In this document: piece by piece, positions 35,358-44,597 of the stretch
Numbering within the stretch: position 1 is the first letter of the stretch
Layout: each line of letters begins with the position of its first letter
Assembly: GCA_012862575.1 (NCBI GenBank)
Contig: BLSF01000015.1
Location: forward strand, 123,545-187,544
From: Parietichytrium sp. I65-24A
Lineage: Eukaryota > Sar > Bigyra > Thraustochytrida > Thraustochytriidae
Direction of reading: 5' to 3'
DNA: 64,000 nucleotides
Notes under the pieces: model-generated
Database searches by the model: none
The model's input: the letters and a program-made list of their open reading frames with translations, nothing else
What the model was told of the DNA's origin: nothing
Program-made: the position numbers and the translations under genes

Positions 35358-37241
35358 AAAGATGAGACGCAAGATCGAAGAAAGCTAGAGAGCTGGCAGA
35401 CATTGAGAAAAGTACGGGTGCCGCATGTTAACAAAGCGCCAGATGGAGTTCGTGGGTGAAGTTACTTGCGAGGTTTATGAAGAGCAATCTGATCTGATTG
35501 CTGAGAGGTCGTCGCTTAGGTGATGAGGAGGTGGTGGAGAATTTCCTGAGCGTAGAGTTCGCATAGTGAGGTTCCTGGACGTTGCAGGCAACTGTGAAGT
35601 CTGTGAAGCAGTTTGGTTTGCATGCTTTTCTTGGATTGAAAGTTTTGCATATTCCACTCTGGCAATACTGCTTTAAGCGATCTGTACTGCCATGTGCCCA
35701 ACCCGGTCAATCGCCATGTAACAGCCAAGTCACAGTTCAGAAAATCTCGGTCAATCAGTAATTGGCTCGCCGTCTCCAGAGTTGGAAATACGTAGGTTAC
35801 CGCAGCAGTGTTGGTTGAGCAATCCACCTACCGCGGCAAAGATCTGTCTTCATTCGCAAGGGATCAGAAAAGGTCTCCTCAAACATCAACAAACATCAAA
35901 CTCAGCGCGAAGGGAATATCCCATTTGAGCATCGAAGCATCGTACTCGGAGGCGGTACTGCGGCCACAGCGAACAACTTTCTGGGCAAGCAATTGGCATA
36001 CAGTCAGACGACTGAAACACGAGTGACACAGCCACCAGTCGGGCACCAGGCAAGTCTTTCCTCCACCCATTGCACGCTCGTGTCACAGATAGGTCAGGGC
36101 CTTCAAAAGCAACGCAGGTACAAAGCCCCAACCAACACTCGACCTTCCCGACAAAGAAAATATTTCACAGGCTCCAAACCAACATTGCGAATCGCGCACA
36201 TTCTCCTCGGACTCTGCACAAGGTCTCCAAAAGAAGGTTACAGGCTGCGGACAGGTCTGAGAGACCTGGTGCGCGCAGTGGGACCGACCTCCTTTCCCTA
36301 TTCCCCCCCACCCCTCCCGCGCAGCGCGCACACTGCGGCTTTACATATTCCAGCACGATGGTCCATCCGGTTCACGACAAACCAACTATTTCAATCGCCA
36401 TCACTTTCGATGAGATCAACATGCAACGAGTGGTGAGTTGCCCAAGCGACCCTACTGCGAGACGCAGGATGAAGCGGAAGCACCGCCTCAACGCGTCCGT
36501 GGTTCTCCCCGTCTTCAGACCGGTGCAAAATTAGATCCTCAAGTTGCGAGGCGACCGAAGGGGGGAAACCATCCCAGCACACAACTTGTCTCCAGCGATT
36601 ATGAATGGAGAGATAGCCCTGATAGAATCGACGCTCCACAAAGCTCTTGTACACAGCCTGACCCATTGCTTCCTTGGCAAATCTGTCCAAAGACGAAACT
36701 GACTTTCACTGCTACTCTGTACCGCATCCTGTACTGCTCGCTGTGAAAACCGTTCTTATGACTCCGTTTGTAAAATTGCTTTAAATTGCCCTGCCCTGAC
36801 ACTGCTGTTCACTACAACAAATAGAAAAAGTCACACTATATCTGGCTCAGAACTCAGCCAAATTGTTTACATCATGTACCCCATTCGTTCTCTTCATCTC
36901 TTTCGTCGCACCGAGTACCGGTACTGTTGATTTTGGCGTTGGCGTCCGCGAGACGAAGTTCCAAATGGTCGAGTGAACTTTCGTCGTGGAAAAGCCTACA
37001 AACAAGTATGGCCGATTCCTGCTGCCCTGCTTCCTCTCAGGCGTTGTGAGTCTTCAGGCGCAGCTGAAGTTTCAGCTTGATCGTCAGTCCGGGTAAAGGG
37101 TATCTTCCCCGAGGGAGCAATCCTCATCAAGCCATAAAAGGGACATGACCACCTCTCAGAACGTACGCACGTCTTAAAAAAGAGCAGAGTTGGAAACGAA
37201 TTTGGCCGTACCGGTAAATACTTTTTGAAATATGCTATCAA

Positions 37242-37925
37242 TTACTTTTTGTTGTACCATGCGTCAATCTGGGGAATGCTCTTTACCCTCTGAATGTAGG
37301 CGACAAGGTTTGGGAACTGGTCCAAGCAGGTGGTTGGAACATGGTCAATAAATCCGGCCTGGAACTTGGTCAAGGTTGGCAGCAAAGCAAGGTCTGCAAT
37401 ACTTGGCTTGTCTCCGCAGAGGAATCCGCCGTTCTTCTCGATAGCTGCTGAGAAGAAGCCAGCAAATTTGCAGAGATCCTTCTCAATAAACGACTCGCGC
37501 ATTTGCTTAGCCTTCGCCTTGCCCTCCTCGGTGCTCTGGAAGCCCTCCTCGTATCCAAACATCTGTGGCACCATGCCAATGTAGAGCGCTGGAGACCACG
37601 CGCGGTTCATGTCGTGCACGAGCTCCAACATCTCGTCCACAGCGAAGCGCTCCATCAAGTCGTTTGGGTAGAGCGCTCCGTCGTTCAAGCCGCCCACATA
37701 CCTCAGCATGGCTGAGCTCTGCGCGAACACCTTGGCATCCTCGCCCTCGCCGATGGTCATGAGAGGCATCTGGCCGAACTTGGACTTTGGCTTGAGCTCA
37801 TTGTTCCAAACCTGCCTGTCCTTGATACGCTCATCCTCGAACTCCACGCCCTGCAGCGTGAGTGCAAGCCGCACGCACTCTGCGGCGCCGGCAATGTCAA
37901 AGTACGTCAACTTGATCTTGGTCAT
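37242..37925 (-). CDS. Glutathione S-transferase, sigma-like class
   Basis: A 227-residue cytosolic GST. The ATG ending at 37925 gives a start just before the first strand (MTKIKLTYFD); the longer frame begins at a GTG and would add a run of VLIVLIVLIV encoded by the ATCAACACA-type repeat, so it is rejected. The catalytic Tyr is in LTYFD, and the GSH-binding region reads FGQMPLMTIGEG, then AQSSAMLRYVGG (the SNAIL/TRAIL-type motif). The C-terminal helical domain has PSIADLALLPTL, the N-capping box and hydrophobic staple. It conjugates glutathione to electrophiles, or acts as an isomerase as some sigma enzymes do. The gene diverges from VPS37 across a duplicated intergenic region. Confidence 0.9.
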   Translation of the reverse strand: MTKIKLTYFDIAGAAECVRLALTLQGVEFEDERIKDRQVWNNELKPKSKFGQMPLMTIGEGEDAKVFAQSSAMLRYVGGLNDGALYPNDLMERFAVDEMLELVHDMNRAWSPALYIGMVPQMFGYEEGFQSTEEGKAKAKQMRESFIEKDLCKFAGFFSAAIEKNGGFLCGDKPSIADLALLPTLTKFQAGFIDHVPTTCLDQFPNLVAYIQRVKSIPQIDAWYNKK

Positions 37926-37998
37926 CTTTCTTTCCTCGCTCCTTCTACTTGTCCACTTCCACTTGGTGCCTTTCGGGTCTGCCAACACAATCAACACA

Positions 37999-39928
37999 AT
38001 CAACACAATCAACACAGTCAACACACTCTGACTTGGCTTTGCTTTCACTTCGCGGATCTTCTCGCAAGTATTGCCGCTGCCCAGCTTAGCTGAGCCCTAC
38101 CAAGAGGGCAGGTTGGGCAGGTACATGGATAGCACATGGATAGCTAGCTAGAGTCTCCCTCGCATCCTCCATTCTCTACATTCTCCATCCTCTCCCTCCA
38201 CTATCCATCCGCTCCCTCCCCGCCTTTGTTGCATTGAAGAATCTGCCTGTACTCAGTATCAGTTGTCACAGGCTCAGTGAGCTCCAGGCATGGCCTTGCG
38301 GAGTTTAGTAGTCCTGAATGAATGAATGAATGAATGAATGAAAAGGGTTGGCACGCTGTACTTGCTGCAACCAACCACCAACCACACATCCATCAATCAC
38401 TCACAGTTTCTCCAACACAATCAATCAATCAACCCGCCTTTTCGCAGTCTTAAATGCTGCGGTTATGTTCGGTCTTCGGCACTTTGGGAAAATTTGGGGA
38501 AGATGACGGAAGATGAAAGAATGAAAGAATGAAAGACGAGGAGAACTAGGAGAACACGAATTACGAATTTGTGGCGCGCTCGGAAGTCTCGGACACTGTG
38601 AAGACGAATCAATGAATGAATGCTAACGTGTGCACAGTCGGAGTGATGGCCTTGTCGGCAATATCTGTGTGATTCAGCGATGCGAGAGAGCACAGCACGC
38701 TAGGTCTTGGCCATATCCGAACTTCCAGAAGAAGGCCAAGATTTCTCGCATCTGTCTAATCTGTCTGTTCATGAGTGCAATTGTCTCGATCTGAATTTCG
38801 AGTTGCAAGGTGACACGATTTACGATTTGCGTATCAATACATCTCTTCCCGCTCTCTCTCGCAGTACAACGAACTCTTCCTTCCTCTGATCTTCCCTCTC
38901 CTAACCCCAGCTACCCGATATCTCTAAAATCGCACGGACTCAGAACTCTCAGNATCAACACAATCAACACAGTCAACACACTCTGACTTGGCTTTGCTTT
39001 CACAGCTTTCACTTCGCGGATCTTCTCGCAAGTATTGCCGCTGCCCAGCTTAGCTGAGCCCTACCAAGAGGGCAGGTTGGGCAGGTACATGGATAGCACA
39101 TGGATAGCTAGCTAGAGTCTCCCTCGCATCCTCCATTCTCTCCATTCTCCATCCTCTCCCTCCACTATCCATCCGCTCCCTCCCCGCCTTTGTTGCATTG
39201 ATTGTGAAGAATCTGCCTGTATCAGTTGTCACAGGCTCAGTGAGCTCCAGGCATGGCCTTGCGGAGTTTAGTAGTCCTGAATGAATGAATGAATGAATGA
39301 ATGAAAAGGGTTGGCACGCTGTACTTGCTGCAACCAACCACCAACCACACATCCATCAATCACTCACAGTACTCACAGTTTCTCTGGACAACACAATCAA
39401 TCAATCAACCCGCCTTTTCGCAGTCTTAAATGCTGCGGTTATGTTCGGTCTTCGGCACTTTGGGAAAATTTGGGGAAGATGACGGAAGATGAAAGAATGA
39501 AAGAATGAAAGACGAGGAGAACTAGGAGAACACGAATTACGAATTTGTGGCGCGCTCGGAAGTCTCGGACACTGTGAAGACGAATCAATGAATGAATGCT
39601 AACGTGTGCACAGTCGGAGTGATGGCCTTGTCGGCAATATCTGTGTGATTCAGCGATGCGAGAGAGCACAGCACGCTAGGTCTTGGCCATATCCGAACTT
39701 CCAGAAGAAGGCCAAGATTTCTCGCATCTGTCTAATCTGTCTGTTCATGAGTGCAATTGTCTCGATCTGAATTTCGAGTTGCAAGGTGACACGATTTACG
39801 ATTTGCGTATCAATACATCTCTTCCCGCTCTCTCTCGCAGTACAACGAACTCTTCCTTCCTCTGATCTTCCCTCTCCTAACCCCAGCTACCCGATATCTC
39901 TAGAATCGCACGGACTCAGAACTCTCAG
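37999..39928. repeat. Duplicated intergenic block, two copies joined by a single N
   Basis: Copy A is about 37999-38952 and copy B about 38954-39928, with an undetermined base at 38953. The copies share order and nearly all sequence, including GAATGAATGA runs (38317-38342 and 39279-39304), at an offset of about 976 in the second half. They differ by small indels and a few substitutions, for example CATTCTCTACATT against CATTCTCTCCATT. Neither copy holds a recognised gene. The N at the exact junction points to a scaffold join, so this may be two alleles placed in series rather than a real tandem repeat. Confidence 0.92.
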
Positions 39929-40221
39929 GACGTTTCGTCCTTTGCTAGTGAAGCACATAGCCTCTACTTTAACCGGAGAGCGAGGACCCCCGCATAGTCG
40001 ACTCTACCGAACGCGTCTAGTCCTCAGCTGCGGGGAGAAGGAGAAGGAAGAAGTTGGCTCCGGCGGCGTAACTCTGAGCGGTAGAGAAGTAAAGAAAGAG
40101 AAAGCGAGAGAGAGTAAGAGAAAGAGAAAGAGAATTGAGGATTGAGAAGTGAGAATTGGGGATTGAGAATTGAGAATTGAGAATAACAAATAGGGAAATA
40201 GGGAGATAGGAAGGGGCGCGG
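39929..40221. promoter_or_regulatory. Upstream region of VPS37 with GAGAATT heptamer tract
   Basis: Unique sequence follows the duplicated block. Bases 40130-40185 form eight imperfect 7-bp units (GAGAATT, GAGGATT, GAGAAGT and so on), ending about 36 bp before the VPS37 start codon. A purine-rich stretch (40030-40130) precedes it. Promoter role is inferred from position only. Confidence 0.5.
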
Positions 40222-41397
40222 ATGTCCGCAGGTCTGGCGAACGCAGGAATCAGGTTTGGGAGCACGATGCACAGCGCCGTGCAAAAGAGAGAGGAGCAAA
40301 TTCGGGAACTGTTGCAAAAGCGGCCGGAAGTTGTGGTGAGTTGCTTTCTTGGCGCGATGTGGCTGTGATTGTTTGGATGAGATCCGCGATCTGGAGATCG
40401 GCTGACGACTGTGATATGATTTGACAACTCTTGTTTGGGGACACAGCCAAGAAATCAGGAAAAGTCCATCTTCGAGTTCGGGCTCAAGGTGAATCGAGGC
40501 GCGCGACATGATATTTTGGTGGTGAGGATCACGCTGCCAAGGGCTTTCCCGAATGCAAAGCCTAGCGTGATGATTACGACCAGTGGTGTGAGGCACGACT
40601 GGCTTGATGGCGCAGGAAATGTGGTTGGCTGCTCGAGCCTTTACAGCTGGAACGCGTACAGCAGACTCGCAGATGTCGTCACAGATATTATGAACCAATT
40701 CGTCAATAACCCTCCGACAGTTGACGCAGGGGGTCTTCCCCCTCCCGGCCGTGGTGGTTCCTCGTACCCGCCAGCTCCGTATCCTCAAAGTGGCTACCCT
40801 GGCTATCCGTCATCCTCCTCGTCGATGGATTATCAGCAACCTGGAAATCGGAGCTCAACCAGAACGGAGAGATCAGAAAGCGAGGATGGGATTATGATCC
40901 CTCCCGCGCCAGACTCTTTTCCAGAGCTAGAATCTATGTCTCTGGAAGAGCTCCAGCAACTGCAAAACGACGACAGGGAGTTCAAGGAGTTCTTCGAAGG
41001 AATGGACATGCCAAAGCTTACCAAAGAGATGAAGGAGCAAATCGTGCAGAGCAATGAAAAGCAGGCCCGTGCCAATCTTATGTACAAAAAGGATATTGAA
41101 CGCTTGCACGAGAACCTGTTCGCGCTTCAGGAGGAGGCTGTGTCAAACTGGAACCGCGCGCGAGACTTAGAAGCCCGGCAAAACATAGCCTTGAGAAAAT
41201 TCGATCCTTTGAGACTTCTCACAGAGCTAGAAGCTAGCTGCAATCAGCTTGATGAAGAGGCAGAGCTATTGTCAACTGAGTACATCAACGAGGAAATTCC
41301 TTTGCAGGATTTTTTGAAGCGTCAGCTGGAGCTTCGCAAATTATATCACCTTAGAAGAGCCAAAGCGGAGCGCTTTCGTGCGCAACTCAAGAAGTAA
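40222..41397 (+). CDS. VPS37: ESCRT-I subunit VPS37 (UEV-like N-terminus plus Mod(r) domain), two exons
   Basis: Exons 40222-40335 and 40447-41397 give 354 residues. Exon 1 encodes a helical start (MSAGLANAGIRFG...KREEQIRELLQKRPEVV). Exon 2 opens with a UEV-like segment (FEFGLKVN, ILVVRITLPRAFPNAKPSVMI), then a Pro/Ser/Tyr-rich linker, then the Mod(r)/VPS37 domain (about residues 200-354): LEELQQLQNDDREFKEFF, followed by charged helices (FDPLRLLTELEASCNQLDEE, EEIPLQDFLKRQLELRKLYH). VPS37 bridges TSG101/VPS23 and VPS28 in ESCRT-I, which sorts ubiquitinated cargo at endosomes. The UEV-like part makes it resemble VPS37A; it lacks clear catalytic Cys context. The PGYP-type linker might be bound by other ESCRT proteins. 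Confidence 0.87.
40336..40446 (+). other. Intron of VPS37 (111 bp, GTGAGT..ACACAG)
   Basis: Phase 0 intron beginning GTGAGT and ending ACACAG. It joins KRPEVV to PRNQEKSIFEFG. Without it, exon 2 would have to begin at a TTG codon. Confidence 0.85.
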
Positions 41398-41680
41398 ACT
41401 AGTTTTCAATTCTTTACAGCTTTGTCTGAACATTATTAACCTTTGTTTTGGGCAGGAAATTCATGGAAGAACTGTAAGGTGTGTCCGATGCTTTTGTTTA
41501 TTTGGCATCGCCAGATTGCCACAGATTTGATTTTTGTCCGCATAGAATTGCAGAACAGTCTCTCGAGCAAGAAAAATCCAAGCTGGCCGACAGCCCAAGC
41601 TCGATCGCAGCTTCGTGGAACTATACAAAATATGCCGGGCAATGTTTGCCCTCGCGCCATTTCAGAGAGCCCTGTTGTCT

Positions 41681-42928
41681 CTATTCCTTGCAATTAAGCC
41701 TTCTCTGTGTCAAGACTGGGTTGAGCAAGTCTCGCATGGACTTGCTTTTCTTCATATCGTCCACATCTCGGACCGACCGGGGCAAGTTAGCTCGAACCGA
41801 AAGCTCTTTCTGGCTTTTAACGACCTCCCTGGTGGTTCTACTGCGTGCCCCCAATTTTGAGGAGGGTCGTTCTTTCGTCCTTGATGGTTTGCTATCCTCT
41901 TCTCGTGGGAGCTCTGCTCTCTCTTCCTGTGCTGCGGTGGTCTTCGGTGCCATGCTGGCCTCTGCTGAGTCTGATGCAGCTGCTTGTTTGGGTGTCGATT
42001 TGATTACGCGTACTTTTGGTTCAGGGATGTGAGGGACCGCAGATTTACCGCTTGTTCCTGCACTGCGCGGCTTGTTTTCTAAAGCAATTGCCTTGTCTTC
42101 AAGTATGTGCTCCTCGTCAATGTAATTTATAAGCTCCTCCAGTTTACTAAGAACTCGAAGGTCTCGAGCTTTTTCCTGGTTTAACTTTTCTAGCCGCTCT
42201 TGATGTCGGCGCTCGTATTCTTTCAGTCGCCGCTCAATTGATTCCTCTAACCCGTTCCCTTCTGTCAATACGGCCGACTGGCTCTCTCTTAATTTTTTGC
42301 CCTTTTTCGCCAAAGCAGCAGAAGGCTTACTTTTCTTCAATGGAGTAACAGCTCGCCGCAGAGGGGAGTCAAGACCATAAACACTTTGCAAGTGTTTGCT
42401 CCGCAAGGAATCCCTTTCCTTGCTCTTCTTCGGGCTCCTTTTAGTCTTGTGAGTTGGCGACACAGCTTCCTTTGCCGGCTCATCACTTTCCTCCTCTGCA
42501 ATCTCCCCTGGCACTTGAACAGGCTTCATGTCCGCGCTGGAGGAGAGCTCCGATGTTGCGTCTGCTTCCCATGCGTACGCAGGATCGAGGCGATCAGCCG
42601 GGCTTCGTGTCTCCATCTGAGCCTTCAGCAAGCGTCTCTTGATCTCGGCGGTCTGTGCCCTGCGCGACCCACCTGTGGCCTTGATTGCGTTCGACCTGAG
42701 CAACCTTGGCGACATGATTGGCGCACCATAAATATCTGCAATGTCATGAAACCCTCTCGTCAGCTTCTTCAGCTTGGCTCCCTTCGCCTTGGACTTTTTC
42801 TTCGTCGGCGACTGGACTATGTTTGGACCTTCCGATTCACCCTCGTTCACCGCGACAGCACTCGCGGCATCCAGGACTGGCGTGCTGACGTCGTCTGCAT
42901 CTCCGCTCGGGAGCGCCGCCTCGGCCAT
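41681..42928 (-). CDS. Basic coiled-coil protein of unknown function
   Basis: A 415-residue protein from ATG. I do not recognise a family. It is rich in Lys, Ser, Ala and Glu. A small ordered-looking block near residues 55-100 reads RGFHDIADIYGAPIMSPRLL and then RRAQTAEIKRRLLKAQME. Ser/Pro/Lys motifs (SPTHKTKRSPKKSKERD) look like phosphorylation sites, and a helix with heptad character lies at about 220-280 (ESIERRLKEYERRHQERLEKLNQEKARDL, cited as its start and end). The tail is again basic and disordered. It may be a cytoskeletal or nuclear scaffold. It converges with VPS37 (283 bp between stops) and diverges from the dynein gene, which could hint at a flagellar role, but this is speculation. 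Confidence 0.75.
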   Translation of the reverse strand: MAEAALPSGDADDVSTPVLDAASAVAVNEGESEGPNIVQSPTKKKSKAKGAKLKKLTRGFHDIADIYGAPIMSPRLLRSNAIKATGGSRRAQTAEIKRRLLKAQMETRSPADRLDPAYAWEADATSELSSSADMKPVQVPGEIAEEESDEPAKEAVSPTHKTKRSPKKSKERDSLRSKHLQSVYGLDSPLRRAVTPLKKSKPSAALAKKGKKLRESQSAVLTEGNGLEESIERRLKEYERRHQERLEKLNQEKARDLRVLSKLEELINYIDEEHILEDKAIALENKPRSAGTSGKSAVPHIPEPKVRVIKSTPKQAAASDSAEASMAPKTTAAQEERAELPREEDSKPSRTKERPSSKLGARSRTTREVVKSQKELSVRANLPRSVRDVDDMKKSKSMRDLLNPVLTQRRLNCKE

Positions 42929-43352
42929 CTCCGACGTGCGTGAAAGCCCTGCGGCGGTCGTGTAGACGCCTCCGAGGTATTATCAATGCGAAGCAAGCAC
43001 CACCGCCCCCAAAAGCCTATGGCTCATGAACGACCCTGGCCCTCACAGAAACGAAACGAACGACCGAGTCCCTTGCCTCTCCGCGGGCCCCGCCGATGCC
43101 TCGCTAGCAGCAGCCGGCAACTGAGGCGCTCTGTTCTCTCTTGCTCTGTACTGCTACGGCCTCCTGCGTTTTCGGCGCGCTAGTCTACCTCCAGAGACGC
43201 AACATAGAGTTTAGAAGAGGAAATAATTCCCTTCGCTGGGTAGAGCAGCTCTTCGTGAGAGTATGAACTCGATTACGATGGCGATGTCAGTGCGCGGAAG
43301 GCGCAAGTGATCAGAGATCGGCGAGCGGAGTCGTGTGGAGGTTTGCTCGAAT

Positions 43353-43391
43353 GCGATGTGCGATGTGCGATGCGCGATGCGCGATGCGATG
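43353..43391. repeat. GCGATGT/GCGATGC heptanucleotide repeat
   Basis: Five consecutive 7-bp units with a T-to-C change after the second unit. Confidence 0.95.
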
Positions 43392-43780
43392 AAGCAATTT
43401 CTCTCGCCGATGTATTTCTTCAAGAGTCAGTTTGCAAGTGTGCGATTGTCGATTGTCGAGCCGAAACGACCAATTGGCTTATCCCTTTTCTCTTTCTCTT
43501 TTTCTTTTGCAAGTATCCATCAATACGCAGACAGAGCAAGCTGAGACTGACTCTTGCTTGCTGGCTGGCGCGAGCGAAAACGTGCATGAGCGTGAGGAGC
43601 GAAATCATCGATCAAAGCAAGCCTTTCTTTCCATCGATGAGTCTGAGGAATTGTGGGGCATAACCGTCTTCTGCACTCTACTTTCTTGAAACCAGAGCAG
43701 CAGAGCAGCAGACCGTGCACATGTGCATAACCTGCGTTTCTCACAGTCTCTCAATCAAAATCAATCAACCAACGCCACCA

Positions 43781-43815
43781 CAACTTGCAACTTGCAACTT
43801 GCGACTTGCAGCTTC
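43781..43815. repeat. CAACTTG heptanucleotide repeat
   Basis: Three perfect and two imperfect 7-bp units. Confidence 0.95.
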
Positions 43816-44493
43816 CAATTCATTCAACAGAGCCCGACCCTGGCCCGCCCACCCAATTCTGACCGGACATATTCGCGAACAGTTCCTCCCCAAGGATCAG
43901 AGAGCTGTTCTTCGTCCCGCCATCGCTTGCGTCATCCTCTCCAAATGCTGACGTCTCAACGAACCTTCTCTCGTTCGCTAACGGCTACGGGGCCGCCATG
44001 TGAGGGGGCCAACTTTTCAATCAAGTATTTTTTTAACGTTTCGCACGTAGCACATCCTAGCTCCCTCAGAAAGACCTGCGACCGTTTCTCTGTCCTCGCA
44101 CGTTCCGCGGACACTTTCGCTCCCCACTCGCGCGCACCCTCCTCCTGTGCGCGCCAGGAACCCGCACTCGCGCGCACCGACAGCGCGCACCCGCGAGAAC
44201 CCGCCGGTTCTCCGCGCCACCGCCGTACCGGCGCTGTACACATCCATACATATGCATAGCACGCCCACCGCCAAACGCTCTGCGGCGAAATAAAATAAAA
44301 AGTACGCGCGCGCGAGGACACTTGCGCGGACCGCAAGAGGACGGAAGGAGAAGGAAGGAGGAAGGAGGAAGGAGGAAGGAGGGAGGGGCTCGCTCTCAGT
44401 CAAAAGTGAGGGGCAAAGTGCGATATTTTTTGTGAGGAGAATTGCGAGCAAGAGAGGGAGCGGAGCGCGAATTAGTTGGAGTGAAGAAGGAAA

Positions 44494-44535
44494 GAACAAG
44501 AACAAGAACAAGAACAAGAACAAGAACAAGAACAA
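44494..44535. repeat. (GAACAA)7 microsatellite in dynein leader
   Basis: Seven perfect hexamers shortly upstream of the dynein start codon at 44598, probably in the 5' UTR. Confidence 0.95.
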
Positions 44536-44597
44536 GAAGAATAGAATAATAGGTGGAGCAGGAGCGTCTTTTTGGAGTCTTAAAGTGTTTGGAGGCG

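Larger units (their letters stand above)
29341..37241. other. Gene desert, part 2
   Basis: Continuation without recognisable genes. Visible content: ATTG run 29344-29364, GAAA runs at 29856-29889 and about 31392-31413, TACCGGTA palindromes at 29618-29625, 30802-30809, 36916-36923 and 37209-37216, AGTACTGAGTAC-type elements (30814-30825, 30903-30925, 33297-33308), a purine-rich duplicated segment (32400-32460), TTTTTG run 35208-35232 and GGGAGAT heptamers 35328-35357. Single exons of intron-rich genes cannot be excluded by eye. Confidence 0.55.
42929..44597. promoter_or_regulatory. Divergent intergenic region between the coiled-coil gene and the dynein gene
   Basis: 1.67 kb with no recognised gene. 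It contains three period-7 tracts (GCGATGT/C 43353-43391, CAACTTG 43781-43815, GGAAGGA 44353-44387) and a GAACAA hexamer run (44494-44535) about 60 bp before the dynein ATG. It should hold promoters for both genes; no TATA box was identified with confidence. Confidence 0.5.

Noticed and set aside
36070-36534. 154-codon frame overlapping another of 147 codons
   Set aside because: No family resemblance; two frames open over the same bases suggests chance.
37926-38048. N-terminal extension of the GST with repeated VLIVLIV
   Set aside because: Begins at GTG and encodes a microsatellite; the GST fold starts at the ATG ending at 37925.
35328-44387. Period-7 repeats as internal telomere remnants
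   Set aside because: None matches TTTAGGG-type telomere sequence and the units differ from one another.
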